Shown here: one piece after another, positions 1 through 10,239 of the stretch | How positions within the stretch are numbered: the first letter of the stretch is position 1 | Layout of the letters: each line of letters opens with the position of its first letter | Assembly: GCA_027627225.1 (NCBI GenBank) | Contig: CM051024.1 | Location: 83,302,704 to 83,366,703, forward strand | Length of the DNA: 64,000 nt | Source: Congeria kusceri | Lineage: Eukaryota > Mollusca > Bivalvia > Myida > Dreissenidae | Direction: 5' to 3' | The notes under the pieces: model-generated | Database searches by the model: none | The model's input: the letters and a program-made list of their open reading frames with translations, nothing else | Told to the model about the DNA's origin: nothing | Position numbers and translations under genes: made by a program

Positions 1-139
1 TGTGTGATTTATGGCAGTAGCTAATTATTTAGGTGATGAACACGTTAAACGAGTGTATTGTGTATGAGAAGGTTGCTAGTACTCAACACGTATAGAGGCC
101 ACCACTTTATACTTTTTACTTGAATATTTTGATAAAATA

Positions 140-527
140 AGACTAACAACAGGGCCAAATTTATAAAGAATCTTAAACAATTTTGGCAATAAAATATTTA
201 CTAATATGTAAATTGCAAAAGTACGCCTGTCATCTCATAAATTGTTGATTGAAACTGGCTGACATTATAACATAAACAGAAATGAACGAAAATGCTTTTT
301 TATGTAATCTTGACGATATAGCAGATGAGTACCACTTTATATTAGTATGTCCGCATTAGTTAGAAGAAAGAAACAAATATATTCCAAACTACTATACAAC
401 GCGGCCAAGTATGTACAAATTTTTTAAACTTTGGAATAGCAGTAGTAAAACAACGCTCAGACAGTTAGCTATTTATTGTATAACATGCTTTAAAAAAAGA
501 GATAACAATATGTTCCTTCTCAGTTAA
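140..527 (+). pseudogene. C-terminal relic of a LINE ORF2 protein
   Basis: Two overlapping frames, shifted near 302, read as the last part of a non-LTR retrotransposon polyprotein. The first (about 212-300) carries the KVRLSSHKLLIETG block and an NRNER block. The second (303-527) reads CNLDDIADEYHFILVCP, then a run with NKYIPNYY and RPSMYKFFKL, and stops at 525-527. By memory this order (HRLxIETGR, NxPRNER, CxxxIxDExHFLxxCP, KF) is typical of LINE ORF2 C-termini in invertebrates. There are in-frame stops (for example after HYHFILVCPH) and a frameshift, so it is dead. No reverse transcriptase domain is left upstream. Confidence 0.7.
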
Positions 528-677
528 TTTTTGTTATTGTCATACATTACCAGTTATAATTAAGTATACAACGATTTTAAATTATAAACATTGCCTGTTA
601 CCGCTGAACTTTCCAATACATATAATTACATTCCATATCAGTACAATCGATATTCATGAAGCACTCACACGCACACG

Positions 678-710
<33 letters not shown>

Positions 711-910
711 GAATACATTTACTTTTACCTACTAGTATATCATATTAAACCACTAAATCATTGTAATTGATTATGTATTTTGATAAATATGTTGATATTT
801 TCGTGTTTTTTTTCTTCACGCATGTCTGTTGATTTGATTGTGTAAAAATAACGATGAGCTGTAATATGCTTAAGTTAATAAAACATTGGTTCTGTTCTGT
901 TCTGTTCTGT
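528..910 (+). mobile_element. probable 3' untranslated end of the same LINE
   Basis: AT-rich sequence following the ORF2 stop. It holds an AC microsatellite and ends in AATAAAACATT followed by about four TTCTG units (889-910), the kind of short tandem tail seen at the 3' end of many LINEs. No coding signal. Assignment to the LINE is by position and tail only. Confidence 0.5.
664..708. repeat. AC dinucleotide microsatellite
   Basis: CACACGCACACG followed by an almost pure CA run of about 20 units, inside the LINE 3' region. Confidence 0.9.
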
Positions 911-954
911 CAATAGATGACGGGACTTTTGCATGGGAGTAGTAGTAGCATCAG

Positions 955-1270
955 TTGTATCATCGTCGTCGTCATCATCATCATCATCATAATCATCATC
1001 ATCTTCTTCTTCTTCATTTTTTTTCTTCTTCTTTTCATCATCGTCATCATCATCATCACCATAATCAAGTTCTGTATCGGTATCTGTTTCATCATCATCA
1101 TCATCTTCTTCTTCTTCTTCTTCTTCATCGTCTTCGTCATCATCGTCATTATCATCATCATCATCATCACCGTCTTCGTCGTCGTCATCGTCATCGTCAT
1201 TGTCGTCGTCATCGTCATCATCATCATCATAACCATCATCGTCATCATCAGCAGCAGCAGCAGTGTCATC
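955..1270. repeat. TCA/TCG/TCT trinucleotide microsatellite
   Basis: About 300 bases of TCATCATCG and TCTTCTTCT words ending in AGCAGCAG. All six frames are open for about 115 codons because the period is three, giving poly-Ile/Val/His/Met peptides. These are not genes. Confidence 0.95.
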
Positions 1271-1289
1271 ATTTAGTGATTAATACGTT

Positions 1290-1800
1290 TTATTGAAAAC
1301 GAATGTGGTGAGAATGAGAAGACTTGCTTCGTGTAACGAATAATTTATAATTATATGCATGTTTATGCCTGTACACAGTCACAATTAAGTAAATTGCGCC
1401 TTGTATTTGGAGATTATCGTGTACGGCGTATGGGTAGCCTTCCGGTCCCGCTACGGCCAACTTGCTATTGTAAGTTTTATGGAACAGGAAGTTTACTGGC
1501 GGCCAATGCGGTCTACCGCAAAAATATTGGAGTTCGCCCGGTTTCAGTCTGCGAGGATTGAACAGGACCTTCAGGGACGGAAGTCAGATTTTGCGGCCTA
1601 TTCTTCGAGAAGATGTATAGCGGAATCAGACCGATTAGACCGTGCGGGCGCTCGTGAACAGCCAACTCGAGCACTGCGGTTTCTTTATATAAATATCTTG
1701 ATTGTCAAAAATAAGTAATTGCACAGCACTATGGCTGCGTTATAAAGGTCTGCCAGCCCCTTTAATACATAGATATCTTACCTGTTAGACTAAATTAATT
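1290..1800 (+). other. GC-rich stretch with an unrecognised 105-codon frame
   Basis: The stretch 1400-1690 is clearly more GC-rich than its surroundings. One frame (1401-1718) is open for 105 codons and reads, in part, RYGQLAIVSFMEQEVYWRPM and then a basic/acidic stretch rich in Arg. I recognise no family, no splice sites are obvious, and composition matches the GC-rich tandem repeat just downstream, so it may be an outlying degenerate repeat copy rather than a gene. Confidence 0.25.
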
Positions 1801-2540
1801 ATTCGCTAGAATTTCTATAACAAGTGGCTTGTGGTTTCCGCTGTTGCCTATCCAGGTCCGGGCATCAAGGCTAAAAACCGTTGGGCGTAGACTTATTGTG
1901 CGCAAGGATGATTTTGCCTACATATTAAAACGAATGTATATACGCGGTAAGTAACACAGCGTTAACATAGCGCCTTTCTCGGGAACGATGCGGCAGAGAG
2001 GAGTTGGACCACTTCCAGTAGGAGTTCTTGAAGCTCCCGCGGCTGACTGCCCAGTTCCGGCATAACGGTCAGTGTCAGGATAATGTTTCCGAGCTATACA
2101 ATATATTAATACGAATACATGCAAACAGGATGTAGCCTTTCGCCGCTCGTGCCCCAGGAGACGTTTTGACTATGTAAACTATATTAATGCGTTTCTCGAG
2201 AACAGTGCGGCCGAGAAGCGTCGGACCACTTCCGGCAGGAGCGCTGCCTGTTTAGTTCAGGGCATCGATGCTCAAACCGTTCGGCGTAGAGAAATTGTGC
2301 GCCAGGAGACATTTTGCCTGTATATCAATACGAATATACATGGTTAGAAAGGTATCGTTGCGCCGTTTCTAATTTAGCGACTTTATCGGAAAAGGAGGCG
2401 TCGGGCTACATCCAGTAGGAGCGCTTGAGGTTCCCACGGTTGTCTGCTCAGGTCCGGTGATCGAGGCTCGAACCGTTGGCAGTAAACAATTGTGCGGCAA
2501 GAGACGTTTTCACTGTACCGGAGGTTCCCGCAGCTGCAAT
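1800..2540. repeat. diverged GC-rich tandem repeat, unit about 200 bp
   Basis: At least three diverged copies. Landmarks recur in order: AACCGTTGGGCGTAG then ATTGTGCGC and a GAGACGTTTTG-like block (about 1885, 2275, 2475), a block near ATTAATACGAATAT, and GGACCACTTCC plus AGGAGCGCTTGAGG (about 2007, 2223, 2404). The 1918-2124 open frame on the minus strand is a by-product. Confidence 0.7.
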
Positions 2541-3410
2541 AATAAATTGCACTATTTATGGGTTTTCGTATTAAGCTAAAATGCGGTAATACAGCAACTG
2601 AATTTAAAAGTGCTGATGGTTTCTGACATACGCGTGAAATTAAACATGGAGTATTTAATTCTATGGCGATAAGAAGGGAATTGTGGGCATATGTAGTTTC
2701 AACACGGGTCAGCTTTGTTGCGTATTTTTGTTAATTACATTATAGCTATTTGAAATCTGCTGTAACTAATGATCAAGAAATTGATTGTATTTACACTGTT
2801 TAAAGTTGATAATTTCCTTAACAATTTTATTTTAGCAACACTCGATTTAAAACGATCTAGTTTCTGGATTGACATAAAAGTATGTCGTAAATACTTATTC
2901 AAACTTGGGAAATGTTACAAAAGATCCCAAGTTATTTGTATTAATTTTATTTTTAAATTATTACATATATAGAAGATGAACAATAAATACATGACATACG
3001 GTAATTTAATTACTAGTACATTTCATTATTTGAGTGTCGTCATCAACTGAGTGGAATGACGTGTGTACCAAATTTAAACGTTTCTCGGGTTTCACGAAAA
3101 AACCTTTAGTGTTTGAAATATGAAACTAACCTCATTTTATAATTTACAGATTGATAGATGACAAAAATGAATCGACGTTCGAATAAAGCATACTATGCAA
3201 TAATTGTATTATAACTAGCTAAAACAAAATGTACATTATCAGTCAAGCGCAGTTATCTGCGCTCGACCGCGGTATCACCGGTTCTACTCTACTCTACTGC
3301 GTTTAAACAACGGAATTCTGATAATTTAGACACTGAATAGCATACTTTAATCAGTAATACATTACGTAGATAGCAAATGAGGAAATACACATTTTCTTAC
3401 AAAATAAAAT
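2541..3410. other. no gene seen
   Basis: AT-rich unique-looking sequence. A 67-codon frame at 2769-2972 is Lys/Phe/Leu/Asn-rich with no recognisable motif and is probably chance. The words TCTACTCTACTCTAC near 3282 are a tiny pentamer repeat. Confidence 0.5.
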
Positions 3411-3900
3411 AATCCCATTTTAAAAGTGGGGAAATTTTCCCATTTTCAAAAGTGATAAATTTTTTCCCACTTTCAAAAGTGGGAAAAAATCCACTGGGAA
3501 ATTTCAAAATTTAAAAATTAAGAAAACGCTTATAAAAATACTCGGAAATATTAAACCATACAATGTTTTAACTAGCTCAAGATATTTCTTCTAGTTATTC
3601 AATAAAATATATTTTTTTCCCACTGGATTTTTTTTTCCCATTTAAAAAGTGCGATTTTTTTAATAATCATAACTTCAAACGAGACTTAGTGCAAACAGCC
3701 TAACAACACTTAATATGCATGTATATGCATAAACAAGCATATTTGAAAAATAAAATAAAAAATACAATGGGATTTTTTTCCCACACAAAATGTGGGGGAA
3801 TATCCCATGGGAAAAAATGAAAATCCCACAAGAAAATGAAAATCCAGTGGGAAAATTAAAAAATCCCATGGGAAAGCCAATTTTGCACATACATTTCAAA
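3411..3900. repeat. array of GTGGGA / TCCCAC / TCCCATGGGA words
   Basis: Short inverted words (TTCCCACTTTTCAAAAGTGGG style) recur through about 490 bases, separated by AT-rich spacers, so every word can pair with a neighbour. The 90-codon minus-strand frame 3675-3947 is low complexity (FPTGFSFSCGIFIF) and a product of the repeat. Confidence 0.7.
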
Positions 3901-4039
3901 ATGAAAGCAATGCAATTTTTATGCGAAAAACATTCATTATTGATCACAATTAAACACTTAAACGCATAATTTATGTAAAATAGTAATATCTGAAAGAAAA
4001 AGTGTACTTAAGTTTGCGAAATTTCGTTTTCCGTTGGCC

Positions 4040-5090
4040 GTTTATGGGCCAAAAACATTTTTGGGACTCATATGGGGCCTACATGGTATATTTGCCCAGA
4101 TGTAGCCCATACTTGGACCATATGGGGCCTTGCTTGCTGGGACCGATATTGGCTTTCTTCTTGGGATCCATATGGATTTGCTGGACTGGGGCCCATCTGC
4201 GTTTTGTAGTGGTAAGACAAAACATATGGGTCCCATACAGGGCCCATATAGTTTTAGCCAAGGTAAAGCAAATATTTTTCCCACATGTGATTGCTTGCAG
4301 TGGACCCATATGGGCTTGCTTACTGTGTTCCATGTGGTATATTATTTGGGATTCACATGGGGCCCATATGGTAAATTTGCCCAGCTCTAGCCCATATTGT
4401 GCCCATATTGACTTGCTTTGTATGACCCATATGGGCTTTCTAGTCGGGACCCATGTGGGTTTACTTTACTTTGATCCACCTGGATTTTATAGTGGAAAGA
4501 TAACGCATATGGGTCTCACACTGGGCCCATAAGGTGTAATTAGCCCGGGTAAAGCCTATATCGTGCCCACATGGGGTGGAATGCTTGGACCTATATGGGC
4601 TTACTTGCAGTGGATTTACATGACCTTCTTTCCTTCGATATATATGTGTCTGATATGGGCAAAAATATCATTAGGGACCCACATGGGGCCCATATTGTAT
4701 TTTTTGCCCAGCGATAGCCCGTATTGGGCCCATATGGACTTGCTTTCTAGGACCCATATAGGCCTTCTAATAGGGACCCAAATGGGTTTACTTTACTTGG
4801 ACCCTTCTGGGTTTTATAGTTGCAATAGAATGCATATGGGTCCCACACTGGGCCCATGAGATATATTAGCCCAGGTAAAACCCATATCGTGCCCACATGG
4901 GGTGGCTTGCTAGGACCCATATGGGCATACTTGCAGTGGACCGACATAAGCTTCCTTGTTTGGGCCCATATGAGTTTGATATGGGCAAAAATATCATTTG
5001 GGACCATATGGGGCCCATAATGTATTTTTTGCCCAGATATAGCCCATATTGTGCCAATATGGACTTGCTTGCTGGGTATTTTGGCTATTT
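4040..5090. repeat. higher-order tandem repeat of 326 bp built on CATATGGGCCC words
   Basis: The word GGGACxCATATGGGGCC followed by a TTTGCCCAG block starts at 4063, 4348, 4674 and 5000, giving spacings of 285, 326 and 326. GTGCCCACATGGGGTGG recurs at about 4565 and 4891 (326). Each unit is made of about a dozen near-palindromic CCATATGGG words. Long frames on both strands (MGPIWA-like peptides) are repeat artefacts. Confidence 0.85.
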
Positions 5091-6030
5091 ACTTGTATGT
5101 ATCCGAAATTTTAACCTGGGTGTCCTGGCATAAAACCACTTAATTAATACGCTATATCGGTTATTTTTGACTCGCTGCGAAAGTATCATTTAAATCTTAT
5201 CTAGAGAACTGCAGCATAAGCATTTTCATTTCAGCAATTTGTTTTCGCATGGGCATGCAATTTCACAAAAAGTAAATAACAAATGCAAACATTGTATATG
5301 ATAAAACTTAAACTTACTGTGTTACGGTAGTGATATTGGTAAGGCCTAAAAAAAGTCAGAGAAACTGTTGTGTCTGTGGCATTGCCAAAAATGTTGGGTT
5401 GGATTTGTATATTTCTCTAGTATTTGATTGTACACGATTTAGTTTTTCTGAATTATATGTGGGTAAATATTGCGATTTAATGCATTTAAATTTTAATGAC
5501 CACTACATTTAAAATATGGGAATCAACTTTGTATTCGATCAATTTTAATATGTTTGTAGTTGGCTTATCAGTAACAGTTACTGAATAATGTACCGAAAAT
5601 CGTCACAGTGTTACATAGATAACAATTTAAACACCGGGCACTCTTGAATACTCTAAATTATTAAAAAATACCTCAACAAAACAATTCTTGACAGCTCGAC
5701 AAAAAATAGTGTGTTTCAACATGTACATTCTATAAATAGCGCTTTATAGGCCCCAAGATACGTTAAATATGGGACCTTCGATAGAGAAAAAAGTTAATAG
5801 GTAACGGACTACAAAGGTAATATGCTATATCCTTGTTAAATTGTGGGCAATTTTGGCAAACTAGTTACTATTTACTATCACCTATCCGATTATTTCATAT
5901 TTCAGAGGACATTAAACTCTGTTTTTTGCAGTTTACCAAACGCGGTCTTACATTTCTCACGGCAGTGTTTTCATTGCACTACCAGGTTTTCCTGTATATC
6001 TTAATGTTTTCACGGTCTTGAAAAATTCAC
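5091..6030. other. no gene seen
   Basis: AT-rich sequence with two short frames (5330-5512, 5833-6021) that lack recognisable motifs. No splice-linked coding pattern found. Confidence 0.5.
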
Positions 6031-6540
6031 GTTTCCGAGCGAGATATCAGGAACTAATGATTCGATTTTGATATAACTTTATATGAGGCATCCCTATCGG
6101 GAGGACATGCGCATATTGTCACGTTGTCCCGATCTGATGATTTTTCAGTCAGTTATTGCCCTTTAATTAGAAATGGGACAGCATCTTAAAATATTGTCGT
6201 TTTGCTCAAGACTAATTACCGGAATTCAATGAAACTGAATATGCAGCATCACTAACAAGGAGACATGCGCATGTTTACAGGTCGTTCCGGTCTGATGATT
6301 TTTCAGGGAGTTATTGTCATTTTTGTGTAAAAATAATACATTGTAATATAATATTTTCGTTTCCGTGTAAGATTTCAGGAACTAACAACTCGATTTAGGT
6401 AAAATTCTATATGCAGCATCCATACTAATAAGACATACGCATATTGTCAGGTCCTTCCGATCTGATGATTTTTGTGGGAGTTATTGTCCTTTTTATTTTA
6501 AACATGATATTTTAATAGGATATAATCGTTTCCATTCGAG
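6030..6540 (+). repeat. modular repeat, unit about 145-185 bp (TCTGATGATTTTT type)
   Basis: Three modules each read: CAGGAACTAAT, a GATTTxxATAxAACT block, GCATCxCTA..AGACATGCGCATATTGTCA, a TTCCGATCTGATGATTTTT block and GGGAGTTATTGxCxTTT (TGATGATTTTT at about 6135, 6292 and 6463). Related modules occur at 34790-35400. I recall this style as common in bivalve genomes. Confidence 0.65.
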
Positions 6541-7110
6541 ATCTCAGGAACTAATAACTCATGTTTGTAGGTCAAGGGTCAATGTCATAGCTTAGATCAA
6601 AGTTCAAAATTGACACCTTGCTTGTCAGTACGTTAACTTGAAGTGGACTTGAAACTACTTGACACAAATCCTAACCTCAGAAAGATGGCACTCAACGCAT
6701 GAATCAGGTTCGTAGGTCTAAGGTCAAGGTCACACTTAATGGACAATGTTGAAATTGGCTTTTTGCTTGTTCGGACTTTCACTTGGCAATAGATTCAGGG
6801 GTTTGCAAATTACTTGGCACAAATGTTTGCCTAAATGAGACGGGTTGTCACGCATATGAACCAGGAGTGTAGATCAAAGTTCAAGGTCATACTCGAAGTT
6901 CAAATTCGAATTGGCTTTTTTGCTTGAATGTCCGGACGTATAACATGAATGGGCGGATTTGAAAAGACTTTACACAAATGTTTTACTCATCAAGACATTG
7001 TCACAGTGACGCAGTTTGAATCAGGTCCATAGGTTAAAGGTCAATGCCACAATGAGAGGTCAAAGCGGCATCGGGGAGTATCCATCTGTTCTACCGATAT
7101 TCTTGTTATG
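6540..7110 (+). repeat. modular repeat rich in AGGTCA words, unit about 145-160 bp
   Basis: Four modules begin with a GAATCAGGTTxGTAGGTC-like block followed by AAGGTCAAGGTCACAC-like words (about 6570, 6705, 6862, 7022), then a TTGGCTTTTTGCTTG block and a TACTTGACACAAAT block. Each module holds two or three AGGTCA-like hexamers. Confidence 0.65.
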
Positions 7111-7389
7111 TTTAGAGCCACGTATTCAGTCTCAAATAGCGATGTATAACAACGGAACAAAAAAGAAAAAAAAGCTAGCTTTAAAAAGTTTTATGTCGTA
7201 GATACATGTATTGCTTGGTAGTACGTGTGTAAATTAGACTTGTTAAGAGTTCAACCATTGCGGTGAAGAAATTATAAACAATGCAACACTCATATAATCA
7301 CGAAAAATTGCTCTTACACACTCGCATATTTTAATTTTATTGCAGTTATGGACCTATATGTCGAAATATACGAACGTTTAACTCCGCTT

Positions 7390-8065
7390 ATATATAGAAT
7401 CAAAACGCTGACTACATAGCAAGACTGTTGACGACAAAAGAAACTAAATCATGTGAATTATGAGTGTATTGTTGCTAAAAAGGCAACATTTTTTAAATGA
7501 AATTCAATTTTCGACCTTTAAACTTGATAACATGGCTTCATAGTCAATAGTTTACGACATCGTAATAAAATTAATTTGTAATTTGTAAGTAAGGAACAAA
7601 TACTTTTCAAGATAATTATCTAATGTAAACGGAATTATAAACATGCCCGTTTACAAGTCAATCTGCAACGAGCCATGCATAATAACCGGTGCAGCGTGGT
7701 AGTAAGGAGCATCGATTGTTAGTGATTCGTAGCCTACTGAGTCAAAAGTAGGTCATACGATGTGTGCTCTAGAATTTCTACACTACAGTGTAAAATTAAT
7801 GCATTGCAGTAATTTGTTGTCAAAATATTCAGAATAAGAACCGATAGAAGGAAATAACACTTTTGCAGCGAGTCAAACATAACCGATACAGCGCATTAAT
7901 TTAGTGGTCTTATCGCAGGGCACCCAGGTTAATGTTTCAGTACATACAAGCAAATAGCAAACATATTTGTGTCATTAGCTTGACATAGCATTTTAAATAA
8001 ATTGACTTGTTTTAGAACTGTATTTGTAATAAATCACATGATATACAAATTATTATACACATGAC
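7390..8065 (+). repeat. 0.8-kb interspersed repeat, copy 1
   Basis: Matches 52385-53080 over most of its length: ATCAAAACGCTGAC, GAAACTAAATCATGTGA, ATAACCGxTGxAGCGTGGTAGT, TAGGTCATACGATG, CAxGGCACCCAGGTxAATxTTTC, GTAATAAATCACATGATA. Also found at 49990-50970 and, degenerate, at 54925-55830, all in the same direction. No coding frame is conserved among copies. This copy is cut off by a piece of the 96-bp minisatellite. Confidence 0.75.
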
Positions 8066-8071
8066 ATACGT

Positions 8072-8180
8072 TAATGATGATGAAGATGGTGGTGGTGGTG
8101 GTGTCTTGTGTTTCTCATGGTTTAGTTATCACTTGACTTCCCAATGACCAAATAATGATGGTGATGATTGTGTCTTATAA
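8072..8180 (+). repeat. orphan copy of the 96-bp minisatellite unit
   Basis: AATGATGATGAAGATGGTGG, a GGTGGTGTCTTxTxTTTCTC block and ATGGTTTAGTTAT match the unit repeated about twenty times at 30690-32460. About one unit and the beginning of a second are present, 22 kb from the main array. Confidence 0.65.
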
Positions 8181-8197
8181 ACTGTTGCTCTGTGCAG

Positions 8198-8388
8198 GTG
8201 ATGACCTCTACAAACATACGACAGGATTGCTTAATGGCGTTAAAGTCGTGCGAATGGGAGATACGTCGAATCATCTGGAAGAATTTCATAGAAGTGTGAT
8301 TGGTGGCCACAGTGACTTTAAAAAACGAAACGATGCAATGAAAATACTATATTGGTGGCCTAAGATGACTACAAATATACGAGAATAT
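8198..8388 (+). pseudogene. integrase H2C2 zinc-binding exon
   Basis: Acceptor AG at 8196-8197 and donor GTAAGT at 8389 bound an open exon. It reads a DDLYKHTTG start, then LEEFHRSVIGGHSDF, DAMKILYWWPKMT and NIREY. The pattern H-x6-H, a YWWP block and IREYV is the retroviral/Gypsy-type integrase N-terminal zinc domain (Integrase_zn family). The cysteines should follow in the next exon. This exon itself has no stop. Confidence 0.8.
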
Positions 8389-8585
8389 GTAAGTTTATGT
8401 TTCATTGAAAAACACACTAGGGACATCAAGGGATAATATTTGGATAAAAGTGGTTTTGATAAACGTTTAATATTACTAACGGTAAACACAGAATGTTCTA
8501 CATTAGTAATGTGTGTGGTACCATCGTCTTTAAATTGGTAGAACATTTAAGAATAATTTAGTGTTTGTGTCAAATACATAATTTT

Positions 8586-8715
8586 TAGCTCGACTGTTGA
8601 ATAGTTTTAGATATAATACTCACCAGTTCGTCGGCGTCGGCGTATTGCTCTGGTTAAGGTTTGCGCGCAACAAGTATACATCTTTTTATCCTGCTACTTA
8701 TCCAAACAGTGACCT
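8586..8715 (+). repeat. interspersed repeat (GGTTAAGGTTTGC type), partial
   Basis: Shares ACTCACCxGTTxGTCxGxxTCGGCGT, TGGTTAAGGTTTGCxxGCAA and ACAAG words with 14755-15030. Only the beginning of the element is present. Confidence 0.6.
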
Positions 8716-9591
8716 AATAAAGCGGTATAAACGTGTTGATATACGGCAGTGGACCACGTGAGTGTGATATACCGTTAAAAGGTGTTCCTACGCGCCGGAT
8801 TAAAACATAACTTCAACAGTGTCGAGAATGTCAGACGCAGCAAATGATAAACATGAAATACACGTCTAATTACTCGAGTTGTTCATCAATACAAACTATG
8901 TTGTCCAATTTATCAGAGTTTCTATCTTGTATAATTAGTTGTTTGTTTATCTTTACATGCCATTAAACTGTGTAACAACAACTTCCATCCAATCTTCATT
9001 GGATTTCAACACACTTGAAGCAAGCGGGTTATTCTTAGTTCAATAGACTTTCACTGATCAACCAACAAAGCATATTCATCAAAGGAATAACCCTTTAACT
9101 TAAGTGCAGGCAGCCATTTTCCTTCGGAACTACCTCACTGAAAAACAAGATTTCATTGGCCAAGACAGTCCTCGAACCAGTAAAGATTATTAGACTGGCC
9201 AATCAGATGAAGCGTTACATAATGTAATCGCGTAGACAGCAAATTCATATTGTGCGAGACAGTCGAAAAGCATTGAAAATTGTAATTATTTGTCGTATAT
9301 GAATCTGGTAAGGTGTCGAATCTGATTTCTTTTAATGTTCTTTTGTGAGATACGTAAAGTTTGCTTGTTGACATGCATGATTTTGTGTGTTTTATCGATA
9401 AATCCGGTTATCCCTGTGTTCCACAATCTTTCTGCAATAGGCATATATTGCGTTTCATACCTTGTTTATATATAATCAATATATATGGGGTATTTTTTTC
9501 AAATGTTATTTTCTTGTTAATATCGTCATAAACAATTCATAGAATAATAGAACAAATATATATTAACACAATTAAACCATCCAAGGGTCCT

Positions 9592-9618
9592 GGGGGTCAT
9601 GGGGGTGGGGTCGGGGGG
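9592..9618 (+). other. G-quadruplex-compatible G tract
   Basis: Four G runs of 5, 5, 4 and 6 separated by loops of 4, 1 and 2 bases. Meets the usual four-run G4 pattern on the plus strand. The surroundings (to about 9660) are also unusually GC-rich. Confidence 0.6.
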
Positions 9619-10172
9619 TATTTTAGGATACCGCTGCCTACGGTCACGCTGTCCTCCGGCCATCCACAACTATCCGAGTAAATTTTAGACAATTGAAAAT
9701 GGATCTATCTCACCGTTTCCATTCAAGGCATATATTCCACATACATTTTATTTGAATGTTATTGCATAAAATAATCCATCCAAAACACAGAAACACTAAA
9801 TATTTATTCCGATTTCATACTTAAAATTGAAAAACACTCGCGTTCTGGTTTGTCTACACTGTGCAAACTTAATACTCAAGTGAATGACGTAGAAGGCGTG
9901 ACGTTATGAAACTTTAAAAACTAATATAATCTGGTTTACACACAAGCGAATTTATTACGTCATTTTCGTGCGTCATACTAACATAACAAATTAAGATTTA
10001 TTAGCATTTTACTTTCGAAGGTGATTAAGAAATAGAGAACTATTTTTCGGGGTAGTACGCATACATGCAAGCGAGTTATTAGGTTCGAAGCCCGTATAGA
10101 ACGTTTAAAAGTTAAACCTTTAATTATTGTTTGGTGTTTTTAAAATTCAATTAAATATGAATCAGGATAAAT

Positions 10173-10231
10173 AGAATACACGGTAGGTGCCGGGAAGGAG
10201 TAAGTATATCCCGGCACCAACCATGTATTCT
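10173..10231. repeat. 59-bp hairpin with 23-bp arms
   Basis: Arm 10173-10195 pairs with 10209-10231 with two mismatches around a 13-base loop. The arms contain GGTGCCGGGA / TCCCGGCACC. Sits at the outer edge of the large inverted repeat. Confidence 0.85.
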
Positions 10232-10239
10232 CTATATAT

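Noticed and set aside
910..1296. Long open frames on both strands (poly-Met/Thr, poly-Ile, poly-His)
   Set aside because: They lie in a trinucleotide microsatellite; openness follows from the period of three.
3675..3947. 90-codon minus frame with Phe/Gly/Ile-rich sequence
   Set aside because: Coincides with the GTGGGA word array and is low complexity.
4002..5057. Open frames up to 176 codons on both strands (MGPIWA-type peptides)
   Set aside because: Products of the CATATGGGCCC satellite, open on both strands and without codon structure.
8155..8436. Single-exon integrase fragment of 93 codons
   Set aside because: The codons before 8198 and after 8388 are intron; GTAAGT at 8389 and the matching exon at 13086 show the real borders.
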